Part shown: positions 49,013 to 57,509 of the stretch, piece by piece
Layout of the letters: each line of letters begins with the position of its first letter
Position numbering within the stretch: the stretch's first letter is position 1
The notes under the pieces: model-generated
What the model was told of the DNA's origin: nothing
Databases searched by the model: none
Seen by the model: only the letters and a program-made list of their open reading frames with translations
Source: Corynebacterium afermentans subsp. lipophilum
GTDB taxonomy: Bacteria; Actinomycetota; Actinomycetes; Mycobacteriales; Mycobacteriaceae
Assembly: GCF_030408375.1 (NCBI RefSeq)
Contig: NZ_CP046530.1
Location: forward strand, 1,922,001-1,986,000
Direction of reading: 5' to 3'
DNA: 64,000 nucleotides
Made by a program: the position numbers and the translations under genes

Positions 49013-50265
49013 CAGAACTCGCGCAGCGCGGAGGTGAATTCGTCCATGGCGCGGCGCGCGGCGAGGACGTCGGCGTCGTTGCAGATCAGCGCGAAGGTGT
49101 AGACGTTGCCGTTTACGCTGGTCACGGTGCCGGCCAGCGACGCCGTGCCGTCGAGCGTGCCGGTCTTCGCGCGCACCCAGCCGCGGCCCGGGAGGTCGCC
49201 GTAGCGGTCCAAGAGCGTGCCCTCGCCGGCGGCCACCGGCAGCGCGGAAAGCAGGGGCCGCAGCTCGGGCATGGAGGTGGCGTCGTATAGCACCGCGTCC
49301 AAAAGCTTCGGCGCGATGAGATTGTCAGCGGAGAGCCCGGAGTTGTCGCGCAGCACGAGCCCGGCGGTGTTGAAGCCGCGCTCCTCCAGCACGCTCAGGG
49401 TCGCTCCCGGCGCGTCCGTGGTGCCGCGCGCCAGCGCCACTTCGCGCCCGATGGCCTCGGCGTAGACGTTGTCGGAGTTCTTCATCATCAGCTCAAGGCG
49501 CTCCACCAGCGTCGGCGACTCCACTGCGGCGACAACCTCGCCGTCACCTTGGCCGACAGCGACGTTTTGCGCGCCGACGCGCTCCGCCAGCGCCTGCGCC
49601 ACCTCAAGCGCCGGACTGTGGGAACGGGCCACGTCGCCGGAGGTCTCGCCGTTTAAGCGACCCCCGGAAAGCATCGCCGGCTGCAGGGGTGCGACGAACC
49701 CGCCGTCGATGTCCAGCGGGTCCCAGCCCGGCATCAGCTCCGGCATGCCCTCCCAGGCGGAAGTGTCGATGAGCACCGTGTCGGCCTGCCCCACCTGCTG
49801 CGCCAGCTCGTCCATGGCGTCATCGTCCAGCCACACGTCGCCGGCGGCCTTGATCACCACCTCCCCCGGGTTCGCGCCGCGCACCACCTCAGTGGCGATG
49901 CGGTCCTGCGCGCCCAGGCTCAAAAGCGCCGCCGACGCGGTGAGCACCTTCGTCACACTCGCCGGCTTCAGTGCTTCGTCGGAGGCGCGGTCAAACACCA
50001 CGTCGCCGCTGCTCGCCTGCGTCACGTGGCCGTGGAACACGCCCAGGTCAGGGTTGTCGGCAAGCGATGCCAGGGTGGTTCTCAGCGAAGCGTCGTCGAT
50101 AGGCGAAGGCGTCGCGGGCTCGAGCGCCTGCGGAGCCGACTGCAGCTCATACGGCGGCGCATGTGTGATCTCGGAGAGCTGCTCGTGCGCCGCGATGCCG
50201 AACCCTGCGACACCGCCGACCGCGGCGAGCGCGACGGCGCCCGCGACCCAAGTCCATACCTTCAT
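49012..50265 (-). CDS. dacB: D-alanyl-D-alanine carboxypeptidase/endopeptidase (PBP4, S13 family)
   Basis: It trims peptidoglycan stem peptides outside the membrane. From the ATG at 50265 it is 417 aa with an N-terminal membrane anchor or signal (about residues 3-25). The three penicillin-binding motifs are present: SxxK in KPASVTKVLTA, SxN in MMKNSDNVYAEAIG and KTG in VRAKTGTLDG. The order dacB-tilS-hpt is conserved in actinobacteria and the gene is divergent from ppa. Confidence 0.93.
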   Translation of the reverse strand: MKVWTWVAGAVALAAVGGVAGFGIAAHEQLSEITHAPPYELQSAPQALEPATPSPIDDASLRTTLASLADNPDLGVFHGHVTQASSGDVVFDRASDEALKPASVTKVLTASAALLSLGAQDRIATEVVRGANPGEVVIKAAGDVWLDDDAMDELAQQVGQADTVLIDTSAWEGMPELMPGWDPLDIDGGFVAPLQPAMLSGGRLNGETSGDVARSHSPALEVAQALAERVGAQNVAVGQGDGEVVAAVESPTLVERLELMMKNSDNVYAEAIGREVALARGTTDAPGATLSVLEERGFNTAGLVLRDNSGLSADNLIAPKLLDAVLYDATSMPELRPLLSALPVAAGEGTLLDRYGDLPGRGWVRAKTGTLDGTASLAGTVTSVNGNVYTFALICNDADVLAARRAMDEFTSALREF

Positions 50266-50339
50266 CGGCCAAAATGGTAGCCGAAGTATGATGGCGTGCG
50301 GACATTCACCAAATTCAGGCACCGAATAAAGGAGAAGTA

Positions 50340-50873
50340 ATGGCTATCGAGGTCATCATCGAGATCCCCAAGGGCTCCCGCAACAAGTACGAGGTCGACC
50401 ACGAGACCGGTCGCGTCTTCCTCGACCGCTACCTGTTCACCCCGATGGCGTACCCGGCGGACTACGGCTTCATCGACAACACGCTTGCCGATGACGGCGA
50501 TCCGCTCGACGCCCTCGTGATCACCCCGGAGCCCGTCTTCCCGGGCGTGACCGTGATCGCGCGTCCGATCGGCGTGTTCAAGATGACCGACGAGGCCGGC
50601 GGCGACGACAAGCTGCTCTGCGTCATCGACGACGTGCGCTACGAGTCCTACCAGGACATCTCCGACGTCTCCGACTTTGTCAAGGACGAGATCGAGCACT
50701 TCTTCGTGCACTACAAGGACCTCGAGCCGAACAAGGAAGTCTCCGGTTCCGGTTGGGGCGACAAGGCTGAGGCAGAGAAGATCCTGCAGGCGGCGCTCGA
50801 CGAGTTCAAGCGCGTCGGCGACAACTCCCGCGAGGGCCTCGAGGCCGACAAGGACACCAAAACCGTCAACTAA
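50340..50873 (+). CDS. ppa: Inorganic pyrophosphatase
   Basis: It hydrolyses pyrophosphate to drive biosynthetic reactions. This 177-aa family I enzyme has [17 protein letters not shown] and the signature DGDPLDALV with its metal aspartates. AAGGAGAAGT sits just before the ATG. A copy of the iterated 11-mer (50877-50887) lies directly after the stop, ahead of a bidirectional terminator. Confidence 0.97.
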   Translation: MAIEVIIEIPKGSRNKYEVDHETGRVFLDRYLFTPMAYPADYGFIDNTLADDGDPLDALVITPEPVFPGVTVIARPIGVFKMTDEAGGDDKLLCVIDDVRYESYQDISDVSDFVKDEIEHFFVHYKDLEPNKEVSGSGWGDKAEAEKILQAALDEFKRVGDNSREGLEADKDTKTVN

Positions 50874-50890
50874 TTTGCTTGTCGACGGCT

Positions 50891-50927
50891 AAAGCCGGGC
50901 CAGCTTACTGAGCTAGCCCGGCTTTTT
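50891..50927. terminator. Bidirectional terminator between ppa and the MFS gene
   Basis: AAAGCCGGGCCAGCT, loop TACTG, then AGCTAGCCCGGCTTT form a 15-bp stem with one mismatch. It is preceded by AAA and followed by a T tract. It lies 17 bp after the ppa stop and 11 bp before the end of the convergent transporter gene, so it can serve both. Confidence 0.88.
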
Positions 50928-50937
50928 GCTGTGCTTG

Positions 50938-52608
50938 TTACCATGCTTGGCGCTTGGCCTGGAGCGCCACCATAAACGAACCGAGAAGGCCAAGCACGAG
51001 GAACAGCGCGGAGAAACCAATAGACCAGGCGGCGGATTCCGCGAAGCCGGCGGAGAGCTGGTCTACCACGGCGCCACGGGCATCGCCGAGTGCGGTGACC
51101 ATCTGGTCGTCGGGGCCGGCATCGCGCAGCTGGCCGATTACGGAGCCGGCCGATGCCTGCGTCGCCTCGGAGAGGCCGTCGAGGGCGGGTTGCGGAACGC
51201 CGTCGATAGGCGAGAGTGCGTCTGGGATCTTGCGCGCCATTGCTGCACCGAGGGCGGAACCTGCGATGGCGGCGCCGAACGCGGAGCCGAGCTGGCGCAC
51301 CGTGGACTGGGTGGCGGAACCGGCGCCAGAAAGCTCCTCCGGAATGTCCCCGAGGACGGTAGACGTCAGCTGCGCGGACGCGAGACCGAGGCCAACGCCG
51401 TAGATCACCAGCGCACCGACGACGAACCACGTGGAGGCCTGCACTGCCACGATCCCCGTCAGCAGCGCCACACCGACAACCTCTAACGCGAGGCCGAGCA
51501 CCACCACACCCGGCGCGCCGAGCCGCGCGGCCAGGTGGCGAGCGGAAGCACCGGAGGCGAAAGCGCCCAGCGCCATCGCGGCGAGCACGAGGCCGGTCAT
51601 GACCGTGGACAGGCCGATGGAGTTAATCAAGAACAACGGCAGGACGAACATGAGCGAGAACTCGCCGATTGCCACCGTCGCCGCGGTGAGGTTACCCCAG
51701 GAAAAGGTGTCCACCTTAAACAGGCTGAGGTCTAGCAGCGCGTCGCGGCCGTTGTGCGCACGGTGCAGCTCCCAACGGACGAACAGCGCGATGAAGATCA
51801 CACCGATGCCGATGGCGAACGGGACCGGCGAGATGGACCAGCTTTCCGGCCACGACCAGGAGCCGATACGCAGCGTCTCCTTCTTATCCCACCAGCCAAG
51901 GGTGGTGGCCTCGATCAGGCCAAAGACAATCAGTCCGAAGCCGATGGCAGAGGTGAGCAAGCCGTCAACGTCCACCCCGCGCATATTCTGCTTGCCGTGG
52001 GTTTGCGGAACCCAGGCGAAAATTCCGATGAGCACAAGAATGCCCAACGGCAGGTTCACCCAGAAGATCCACTGCCAGGACGCGTACTGGGTGAGCACGC
52101 CGCCGAGCAGCGGGCCGAGCGCCGCCGTGCCGCTCATCACCGCGCCCCAGATACCGAAGGCGGCCGCGCGGTCCTTGCCGTGGAACATGGAGTTCACAGA
52201 CGACAGCGTGGCCGGCAACACCAGTGCGCCACCGACTCCCTGCACCGCACGCGCGGAAATCAGGCTGGTTGCGCCGGTGGCTGTGGCGGCGAGTAGCGAA
52301 CCAGCCACGAAAAGGATCACGCCGGCGACGAACGTGGTTTTGCGACCGACGCGGTCGCCGAGGCGGCCGGAGCCTAGCAGCAAGGCCGCGAAGATCACGT
52401 TGTAGATGGCGTTGACCCACTGCGCGTTGGTGAGGCTGAGGTCCAGCGCCGAGATCATCGTCGGCAGCGAAACCCCGACGATGGTGCCGTCCATGACGAT
52501 CAGCGCGAGGCCCGCGGCCAAAACCCCGAGCGCTTTCCAACGGCCTGGGAACTCGTCAGTGGATTCTTGGCCTGCATCCACTGGGGTATGGGGGTGCTTT
52601 GTGCTCAC
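50938..52608 (-). CDS. MFS drug exporter, DHA2 family (14 TM)
   Basis: This 556-aa transporter of the EmrB/QacA type has about 14 membrane helices. VMDGTIVGVSLPTM is the DHA2 motif D1, GRLGDRVGRKTTF is motif A, and GIWGAVMSGTAALGPLLGG is motif C of proton antiporters. The start is a GTG at 52608 with AAGGAAAA 6 nt upstream. No TetR-type regulator is adjacent. It lies downstream of the metzincin gene with a 76-bp gap, so it has room for its own promoter. The drug or metabolite is unknown. Confidence 0.92.
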   Translation of the reverse strand: MSTKHPHTPVDAGQESTDEFPGRWKALGVLAAGLALIVMDGTIVGVSLPTMISALDLSLTNAQWVNAIYNVIFAALLLGSGRLGDRVGRKTTFVAGVILFVAGSLLAATATGATSLISARAVQGVGGALVLPATLSSVNSMFHGKDRAAAFGIWGAVMSGTAALGPLLGGVLTQYASWQWIFWVNLPLGILVLIGIFAWVPQTHGKQNMRGVDVDGLLTSAIGFGLIVFGLIEATTLGWWDKKETLRIGSWSWPESWSISPVPFAIGIGVIFIALFVRWELHRAHNGRDALLDLSLFKVDTFSWGNLTAATVAIGEFSLMFVLPLFLINSIGLSTVMTGLVLAAMALGAFASGASARHLAARLGAPGVVVLGLALEVVGVALLTGIVAVQASTWFVVGALVIYGVGLGLASAQLTSTVLGDIPEELSGAGSATQSTVRQLGSAFGAAIAGSALGAAMARKIPDALSPIDGVPQPALDGLSEATQASAGSVIGQLRDAGPDDQMVTALGDARGAVVDQLSAGFAESAAWSIGFSALFLVLGLLGSFMVALQAKRQAW

Positions 52609-52684
52609 AATTTTCCTTTCGACCCTTCTGACCGTATTCCTCTCAGAACACCGCCGTCATCGACCGATCGGGTGATTGTGAGCG

Positions 52685-54787
52685 CTAAATCATCCCGTTC
52701 ATGTAGGCCCAACCGCCCGCGCCAAGCGCCGCAAGAATCAGCACAATAAGCGGGATCAACACCGCAGCCGCAGAAGAGCCGGCGACGCTTTCGGCCTCAT
52801 CCGCCTCAGCCTTTTCGGTTTGCGCCGGCCCCACCACACCGATGTGCACGTTGACACGGTTGTACTCGGCGTCCGTCGTGGTCACAGGGGCAGTTCCGCT
52901 TGTCGACGACTCCGTAGCCGCCCCCTCAACATCCCCCTCCGACACTGTGGTTGACGTGGTTGACGTGGTCTGGAGGGGCGGGGCGGCCGGGGTGGCCGGT
53001 TCCGTAGTCGGGGTGGTCTGGGTGGCCTTTGTCGGCCAAGCGTTGACCGTGGTGGCGTGGTTCTCTCCAGTCACGTCGATGACCTGCTTAGCGGGCGAGG
53101 TAGATGCCACACTCGTGGCGCGCGCCGTCGTGCTCGAGACCGGTGCCGTCGAGGTTTTCTCCGCAGACGTAGCAGCCGAGCTCAGCACCGATGTAGTCGA
53201 GCTAGGCGCCGGCTTCGACGTGGTCGTCTTCGCTGACACTGTGGCCGAAGTCGTCTCAGAAGACACCGTCGCCGAAGTCGTCGGCACTGCCGTGACCTGG
53301 GACGTAGACGTCAACGTAGACGGCTGAGGCCAAGCTACCGTGGTCAGCGGAGCTGACGTGGTTGCTTCCACCGACGTCGTTGCCTCCGCAGAGGTCTCAG
53401 ACGAGCTCAGAACCGGTGCCGTCGAGGTCGATGTAGTCGAGATCGGCGTAGAAGTAGTTGACGACACCACTGCAGGATTGGACGTAGTCGTCTCAGAAGA
53501 CACCGTCGCCGAAGTCGTCGGCACTGCCGTGACCTGGGACGTAGACGGCTGCGAGGTAGCTACCGTGGTCAACGGAGCTGACGTGGTTGCCTTCACCGAC
53601 GTCGTTGCCTCCGCAGAGGTCTCAGAAGAGCTCAGAACCGGTACCGTCGAGGTCGATGTAGTCGAGATCGGCGTAGAAGTAGTCGACGTCGTCGGTGCTG
53701 TTTCACTGGTGGGAGTCGTCGAAGGCTTCGACAGCTCCTCGGGGTGCGCTGCTTGGTACTCCGCCAAGTTCTCGCGCGCCCGCACCAAGGCGGCCACCGC
53801 CGCGTTGATCTCCGCGTCATCGCCCTGCGACAGCGCCGCAATGTACCGGTGCTCGGCATCGCGGACTGCAGCTTGGGCCTCGCTTAGCGACGCCGGCTTC
53901 GCCTCCCCCACCTCCTGCGCAGTAGTGGTCACAGCACTTGCAGGTGTGGTGGGCTCGGTCGACGCCGCTGCCTCGGTGGTCGGTTCCGGAACAACCGTGA
54001 CCGTGATGATGCTCGGCGGCGTTGTTTCGGTGGTTGCCTCGGTAGCAGTCGTGGAGGACACAGCCGGTGTGGTCGACGGCACCACCGTCACCGTCGGCGT
54101 AGGCTCCGGCGACGGTGGTGGGGTGGTTGTGGTGGAAGGCGAAGTAGACGTCGATAGGCTTGGGCGATTGGCGTATTCGCGCAGGTTGTTGGCCTGGATG
54201 AGCACCTGCACGTCCAGCGGCTGCGGGGTCTTGGCCACCTTGCCGCGGTTGGTGCCGTCCTTCATTAGCGCACCGTCGCAGGAGTGCGCCAGGCCCATAG
54301 CGTGGCCGAGCTCGTGCGTGATCGTCATGACAAGGCTCTCGATGTAGCCGTTGGCCAGGATGTTGGGGTTGAGCAGGAGCTGCATGTTGTCCACGTTGCC
54401 CTGCACGCGGCCGACGACGTAGGCGCCAAGATCAGCCTCGCGTACCGTGACCACCTTGTACCCCGGCTGGTCCACGTACTCGAAGCGCATCAGGCCGCCG
54501 GTGGCGTTTGCCCACTGGTCGGTCGCCTGAGTGATGTACGGCTTGTACTTCTCCGGCGCATAGATACGCAGGACGCCGTTGTCGATGGCGTTTTCGTTGC
54601 TGCTCAGCAGGTAGTTGCCAATGTTCGGGATCGGCTGGCCCATATTCGCGGCTGCGGTGGCGGCGCGGCATTCCCGGCCGAGCGGGTCGACGGCTGCCTG
54701 GGCCGGAGCGGCGAGCGTGCCCGCCGCAACTGCGGCCGCACAGCTCGCTGCAATCAGTTGTCTATAATTCACCAGACCAGAGAACAC
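52685..54787 (-). CDS. Surface-anchored metzincin-like metalloprotease with Ser/Thr-rich stalk
   Basis: This 700-aa secreted protein has a signal peptide to about residue 32. A catalytic-type domain (residues 35-210) has the complete metzincin zinc site HELGHAMGLAH (His158, His162, His168) and a candidate Met-turn near Met175. A Thr/Pro/Ser stalk (about 215-280) leads to a helical segment (about 300-350, QAAVRDAEHRYIAALSQGDD). A 300-residue Ser/Thr-rich region follows with a 75-residue tandem repeat, ending in a C-terminal membrane helix without a sortase motif. The GTG start has GGGAGA 5 nt upstream. Protease activity on host or envelope proteins is inferred; the stalk is a likely glycosylation target. 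Confidence 0.85.
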   Translation of the reverse strand: MFSGLVNYRQLIAASCAAAVAAGTLAAPAQAAVDPLGRECRAATAAANMGQPIPNIGNYLLSSNENAIDNGVLRIYAPEKYKPYITQATDQWANATGGLMRFEYVDQPGYKVVTVREADLGAYVVGRVQGNVDNMQLLLNPNILANGYIESLVMTITHELGHAMGLAHSCDGALMKDGTNRGKVAKTPQPLDVQVLIQANNLREYANRPSLSTSTSPSTTTTPPPSPEPTPTVTVVPSTTPAVSSTTATEATTETTPPSIITVTVVPEPTTEAAASTEPTTPASAVTTTAQEVGEAKPASLSEAQAAVRDAEHRYIAALSQGDDAEINAAVAALVRARENLAEYQAAHPEELSKPSTTPTSETAPTTSTTSTPISTTSTSTVPVLSSSETSAEATTSVKATTSAPLTTVATSQPSTSQVTAVPTTSATVSSETTTSNPAVVSSTTSTPISTTSTSTAPVLSSSETSAEATTSVEATTSAPLTTVAWPQPSTLTSTSQVTAVPTTSATVSSETTSATVSAKTTTSKPAPSSTTSVLSSAATSAEKTSTAPVSSTTARATSVASTSPAKQVIDVTGENHATTVNAWPTKATQTTPTTEPATPAAPPLQTTSTTSTTVSEGDVEGAATESSTSGTAPVTTTDAEYNRVNVHIGVVGPAQTEKAEADEAESVAGSSAAAVLIPLIVLILAALGAGGWAYMNGMI
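53241..53690. repeat. Tandem 225-bp coding repeats in the metalloprotease stalk
   Basis: Two near-identical copies of about 225 bp encode STPISTTSTSTxPVLSSSET, then SAEATTSV and further Ser/Thr-rich sequence. GTCGAGGTCGATGTAGTCGA recurs at 53421 and 53646. The copy nearer 53241 carries an extra 12 bp (four residues). Partial, more diverged units flank them. Such repeats change number by recombination, so stalk length may vary between strains. Confidence 0.85.
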
Positions 54788-54817
54788 TATTCTCCCAGCT
54801 GGTGCAAATCTGCGCGT

Positions 54818-55633
54818 TTAAACCAGGCGGCGACGAGCGAACGCGAAGAACCCCGCACCCAGGGCGCCCGCCAGGACCAGCGCGAACAGTGCGCGGGCGA
54901 CGGTGTTGGAACCGGTCTCCGCCTCCAGACCTCGGGCAGGTGCGGCGTACGGGCTCGCGATCTGGCTCTCGACGGCAGCCTCGCCCGCAGCACGCGCCGC
55001 CTCAAGGCCCTGACGCCCGATTTCGCCCGCGTTTTCGCGGATCATCGCTTCAGAGTCCGCAGCCTCCTCCGGGGTGACGTCCGCGTTGACGCGGGTGACA
55101 TCGGCGACGAAGGTGTGGCCGTCCTTATTCAGGAAGAACGTCTTGCCGTCCAGGGTGAACACAGGCGGGAACTTCACCAGGCCGTGGGCGACGGGGGTGT
55201 CGCTTGCGGGGTTCACGTCCTCGGCACCAAGCGGCTCCTCCGGTGCGTTGTCCGGGGACGGGGCTTCGACGTGAGTCTCGGCGGGAGCTTCGGTCGGGGT
55301 CTCGGTGGTTTCCGGATCCGTCGGCACCGGCTCGCCCGTCGGCTGGTCGGCGGGTTGGTCCCGGATCACGCCGGAACCGATCAGCCCGGCAACAGCGGCG
55401 TCCGCCACGGCGACTGCGCGCTCCTGCTGGCCGCTGTCCAGCTGCGCGTACGGCTGCGCCGCCTCTTGGAGCGTGCGCACGTAGTGGGAGCCTTCCTCGT
55501 TGAGGAAGTACTGCTCGCCGCTCACATCAGTGGTCTCGGCCGGCAGGTCTTCAGCGGTGGCGGCAACCGGCACTGCAAGTAGTGCTGCGGCTGCTGCGGT
55601 AGCGACGGCGGCGGCGCGGGTGGTGCGGTACAT
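54818..55633 (-). CDS. Surface protein with RGLEAETG C-terminal sorting-like signal
   Basis: This 271-aa protein has a signal peptide (about residues 1-27). It carries two copies of a short motif of the form (Y/F)FLNxxG-x-x-(Y/F)V: YFLNEEGSHYV near residue 42 and FFLNKDGHTFV near residue 165. The second is followed by TRVNADVTPEEAADSEAMIR. An acidic Pro/Thr linker separates them. The C terminus is RGLEAETG, a 20-residue hydrophobic helix and a terminal RRR cluster, the tripartite layout of a sortase signal but without LPxTG. The gene shares this end with the gene at 55804 and lies in the same orientation downstream of the sortase gene. Confidence 0.83.
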   Translation of the reverse strand: MYRTTRAAAVATAAAAALLAVPVAATAEDLPAETTDVSGEQYFLNEEGSHYVRTLQEAAQPYAQLDSGQQERAVAVADAAVAGLIGSGVIRDQPADQPTGEPVPTDPETTETPTEAPAETHVEAPSPDNAPEEPLGAEDVNPASDTPVAHGLVKFPPVFTLDGKTFFLNKDGHTFVADVTRVNADVTPEEAADSEAMIRENAGEIGRQGLEAARAAGEAAVESQIASPYAAPARGLEAETGSNTVARALFALVLAGALGAGFFAFARRRLV

Positions 55634-55757
55634 GACGGACTCCTAGGAAGTTCGAGAAACTCGAGGAACCAAACCTCAAGCATTGGTTGAGAGTTTACAC
55701 ACTTTGCCCCCACTTTTCACTCCAGTAACACGAGTTTCTTGCCGGAAAATACAGACG

Positions 55758-55787
55758 AGGCCCGGTTACCGTCGCGTAACCGGGCCT
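55758..55787. terminator. Hairpin between two surface-protein genes
   Basis: AGGCCCGGTTAC, a 6-base loop, then GTAACCGGGCCT form a perfect 12-bp stem located 17 bp after the stop of the gene at 55804. It has no T tract on the minus strand, so it may be a weak terminator or mRNA-stabilising hairpin. Confidence 0.6.
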
Positions 55788-55803
55788 TCAGGGGCGCCTG
55801 AAG

Positions 55804-56673
55804 TTAGACCAGGAAGCGTCGGCCAGCCACGAAGGCGGCAGCGCCCAGCACGGATGCAATCACCAGCGCGAACAGGGTGCGCGCGATGGTGTTGGAGCCG
55901 GTCTCGGCCTCGACACCACGGTTCGCAGCCGCAGCAACCTGCTGTGCGGCGATCTCGTCCGCGTGTTCAGAGCGGAGCTGATCGGACTTCTCCTTCTCCT
56001 CGGGAGTCGGCTGCTGGTTCACGCGGTCGGAAGAGCCGACCAGGGTCTCGCCGTCCTGGTTGAGGAAGTAGGTAACGCCAGCAATGACGATCGGGATGCC
56101 CACGGCGGCAACAGCAATCGCTGCGATCGCACCCGGGGAAAGCTCAGCGTCGACCTCGCCGGCAGCACCGTTGGAGCTGCCTGCGCCAGCCTGCGCGTCA
56201 GCGTCGGCGTCAGCCTGCGCGTCAGCGTCAGCCTCGACACGAACCTCGCCCTCCGGGGCCGGCGCATCCGCGGTCAGAGTGGTACCCGTGCCTTGCGGCT
56301 GCTCCGGCATAGCAACGTTCACAGTGTCACCCGTGGTGCCGTCGACGCCGCCAACGAGCGAGACAACAACGTCCTTCTTAGAACCATCCGGGTAGCTGAT
56401 CTTCAGCTCCCCCTTCTCGGTGCCGCTGACCACCGGCACATTGTCCGAGCCAGCCGGCAGCTCGGTCTTCACAATTTCGCCGTTTACCAGCTGGTAGTAG
56501 TTGCCGTTGCCGTCGGTAAAGACCGTCGGCATTTCGTCCGCGAGAACCGTCGTCAGCTGCTTGTACGCGGCAGCGTTGTCGATTTCGGTCTGTGCATCGG
56601 CGGCCGGGGTTACGGAAATTGCGATCGCGCCGGCCATTGCGGCTGCGGCGAGCGTGTGGATGGTGCGCTTCAT
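55804..56673 (-). CDS. Surface protein with RGVEAETG C-terminal sorting-like signal
   Basis: This 289-aa protein has a signal peptide (MKRTIHTLAAAAMAGAIAIS, cleavage near ADA) and a short domain to about residue 130. An Ala/Asp repeat linker (ADADAQADADADAQ) leads to an internal hydrophobic helix (about 180-203), then YFLNQDGETLV, RVNQQPTPEEKEKSDQLRSE and an EI-x-x-Q helix. The end is RGVEAETGSNTIAR, a hydrophobic helix and RR. AGGAG precedes the ATG. The internal helix plus FLNxDG module recurs in the protein at 62927. It lies 121 bp downstream of the sortase gene. Confidence 0.83.
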   Translation of the reverse strand: MKRTIHTLAAAAMAGAIAISVTPAADAQTEIDNAAAYKQLTTVLADEMPTVFTDGNGNYYQLVNGEIVKTELPAGSDNVPVVSGTEKGELKISYPDGSKKDVVVSLVGGVDGTTGDTVNVAMPEQPQGTGTTLTADAPAPEGEVRVEADADAQADADADAQAGAGSSNGAAGEVDAELSPGAIAAIAVAAVGIPIVIAGVTYFLNQDGETLVGSSDRVNQQPTPEEKEKSDQLRSEHADEIAAQQVAAAANRGVEAETGSNTIARTLFALVIASVLGAAAFVAGRRFLV

Positions 56674-56794
56674 TGGGGGCTCCTATCGGAAAGTCTAAAC
56701 CTCAAGTCGAAGGTTACGCCCCAACAGTAAACATGTTTCACACAAGTCTCAACTAAAACTTCAGACTTTTTTGAAAACACTCAAAACACGCAGG

Positions 56795-57490
56795 TCACCG
56801 TGGCTCGAAGGCCATCTCAACCTCGTCGTCTGTCGCTGTCCCGGCCAGCTGCCACCCAACCACGGCGTTGCGCACACTGTCCGCCAGCAGGTTGGCCGGT
56901 TGGATGCAGGAAATGGTCAGCAACCTGCCCGGCATCGGCCCCGTCCCCCAAATCTCAGTGTTGCTCGCCAGCGCGCCCTTGTCCGGATCGTGCAGGTCGG
57001 TCGCGGTGTACTTCAGCCAGTCGTCGCCCGAGGTTTCCGTGCGCAGGAACAGCGTGTCGCCTTTGGCTACGGTGTGGCGTTCGGCTTTGCCGTCGTAAAG
57101 CTTGTTAAACACCGCATCCACGCCCGCGCCGGTATGCCCCGCCACGACCACGATGTCGCCGGCGTCCGTGCCCGGCAGCTCGTACGGGTAGCCCTCCCCC
57201 GTCAGCGCGCACGCCTTATCCATGCTTTTCGGGTCGATCTTGCCGTCCACCACGCGGCAATCCGCCTGCTCGAACCCGGCGCGCAGCCCCAGCACCGGCA
57301 CCACCATCTCCACCGGTCGCCCCTGCGCGATCGAAGCAGCAGCTTGCCGACGGGGCTCCGCCGACACCGACGTCTCCGGTGCTGCCGCTGGGGGGTCCGA
57401 AGGTTCGTCGTGAAGCAGTGCCTTGAAACCTGCGCGCACCAGAAGGAACAGAATCAGCAGTGCGACGATGCGGCGGACGTGGTACTTCAC
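56795..57490 (-). CDS. Sortase-family transpeptidase
   Basis: This membrane-anchored sortase is 231 aa from the GTG at 57490. One N-terminal helix (about residues 7-26) is followed by a short linker and a sortase beta-barrel. The catalytic triad is visible: His119 in VVVAGHTG, Cys195 in LLTISCIQP and Arg207 in SVRNAVVGW. AVFNKLYDGK is also typical. The ISC in place of the usual TC and the short barrel suggest an actinobacterial class E/F relative. I prefer the leaderless GTG because a TATGAT box ends exactly 7 nt upstream; ATGs at 57502 and 57511 would overlap that box. The adjacent genes encode its probable substrates. Confidence 0.87.
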   Translation of the reverse strand: MKYHVRRIVALLILFLLVRAGFKALLHDEPSDPPAAAPETSVSAEPRRQAAASIAQGRPVEMVVPVLGLRAGFEQADCRVVDGKIDPKSMDKACALTGEGYPYELPGTDAGDIVVVAGHTGAGVDAVFNKLYDGKAERHTVAKGDTLFLRTETSGDDWLKYTATDLHDPDKGALASNTEIWGTGPMPGRLLTISCIQPANLLADSVRNAVVGWQLAGTATDDEVEMAFEPR

Positions 57491-57496
57491 GGCAGT

Positions 57497-57503
57497 TATC
57501 ATA
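57497..57503. promoter_or_regulatory. Overlapping divergent -10 boxes of sortase and rhodanese genes
   Basis: TATCATA (57497-57503) contains TATCAT on the plus strand, 7 nt before the rhodanese ATG (57510), and TATGAT on the minus strand, 7 nt before the sortase GTG (57490). Neither start has a Shine-Dalgarno sequence. RNA polymerase cannot occupy both directions at once. Confidence 0.65.
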
Positions 57504-57509
57504 CGAGCC

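Noticed and set aside
53241..53690. CRISPR-like or mobile repeat
   Set aside because: The repeats are long (225 bp), contiguous, in frame and coding. There are no spacers and no cas genes in the window.
53340..54347. 335-aa plus-strand open frame in the metalloprotease stalk
   Set aside because: It arises because the Ser/Thr-rich repeats read as Val/Asp/Glu on the other strand. It has no signal peptide and no ribosome site.
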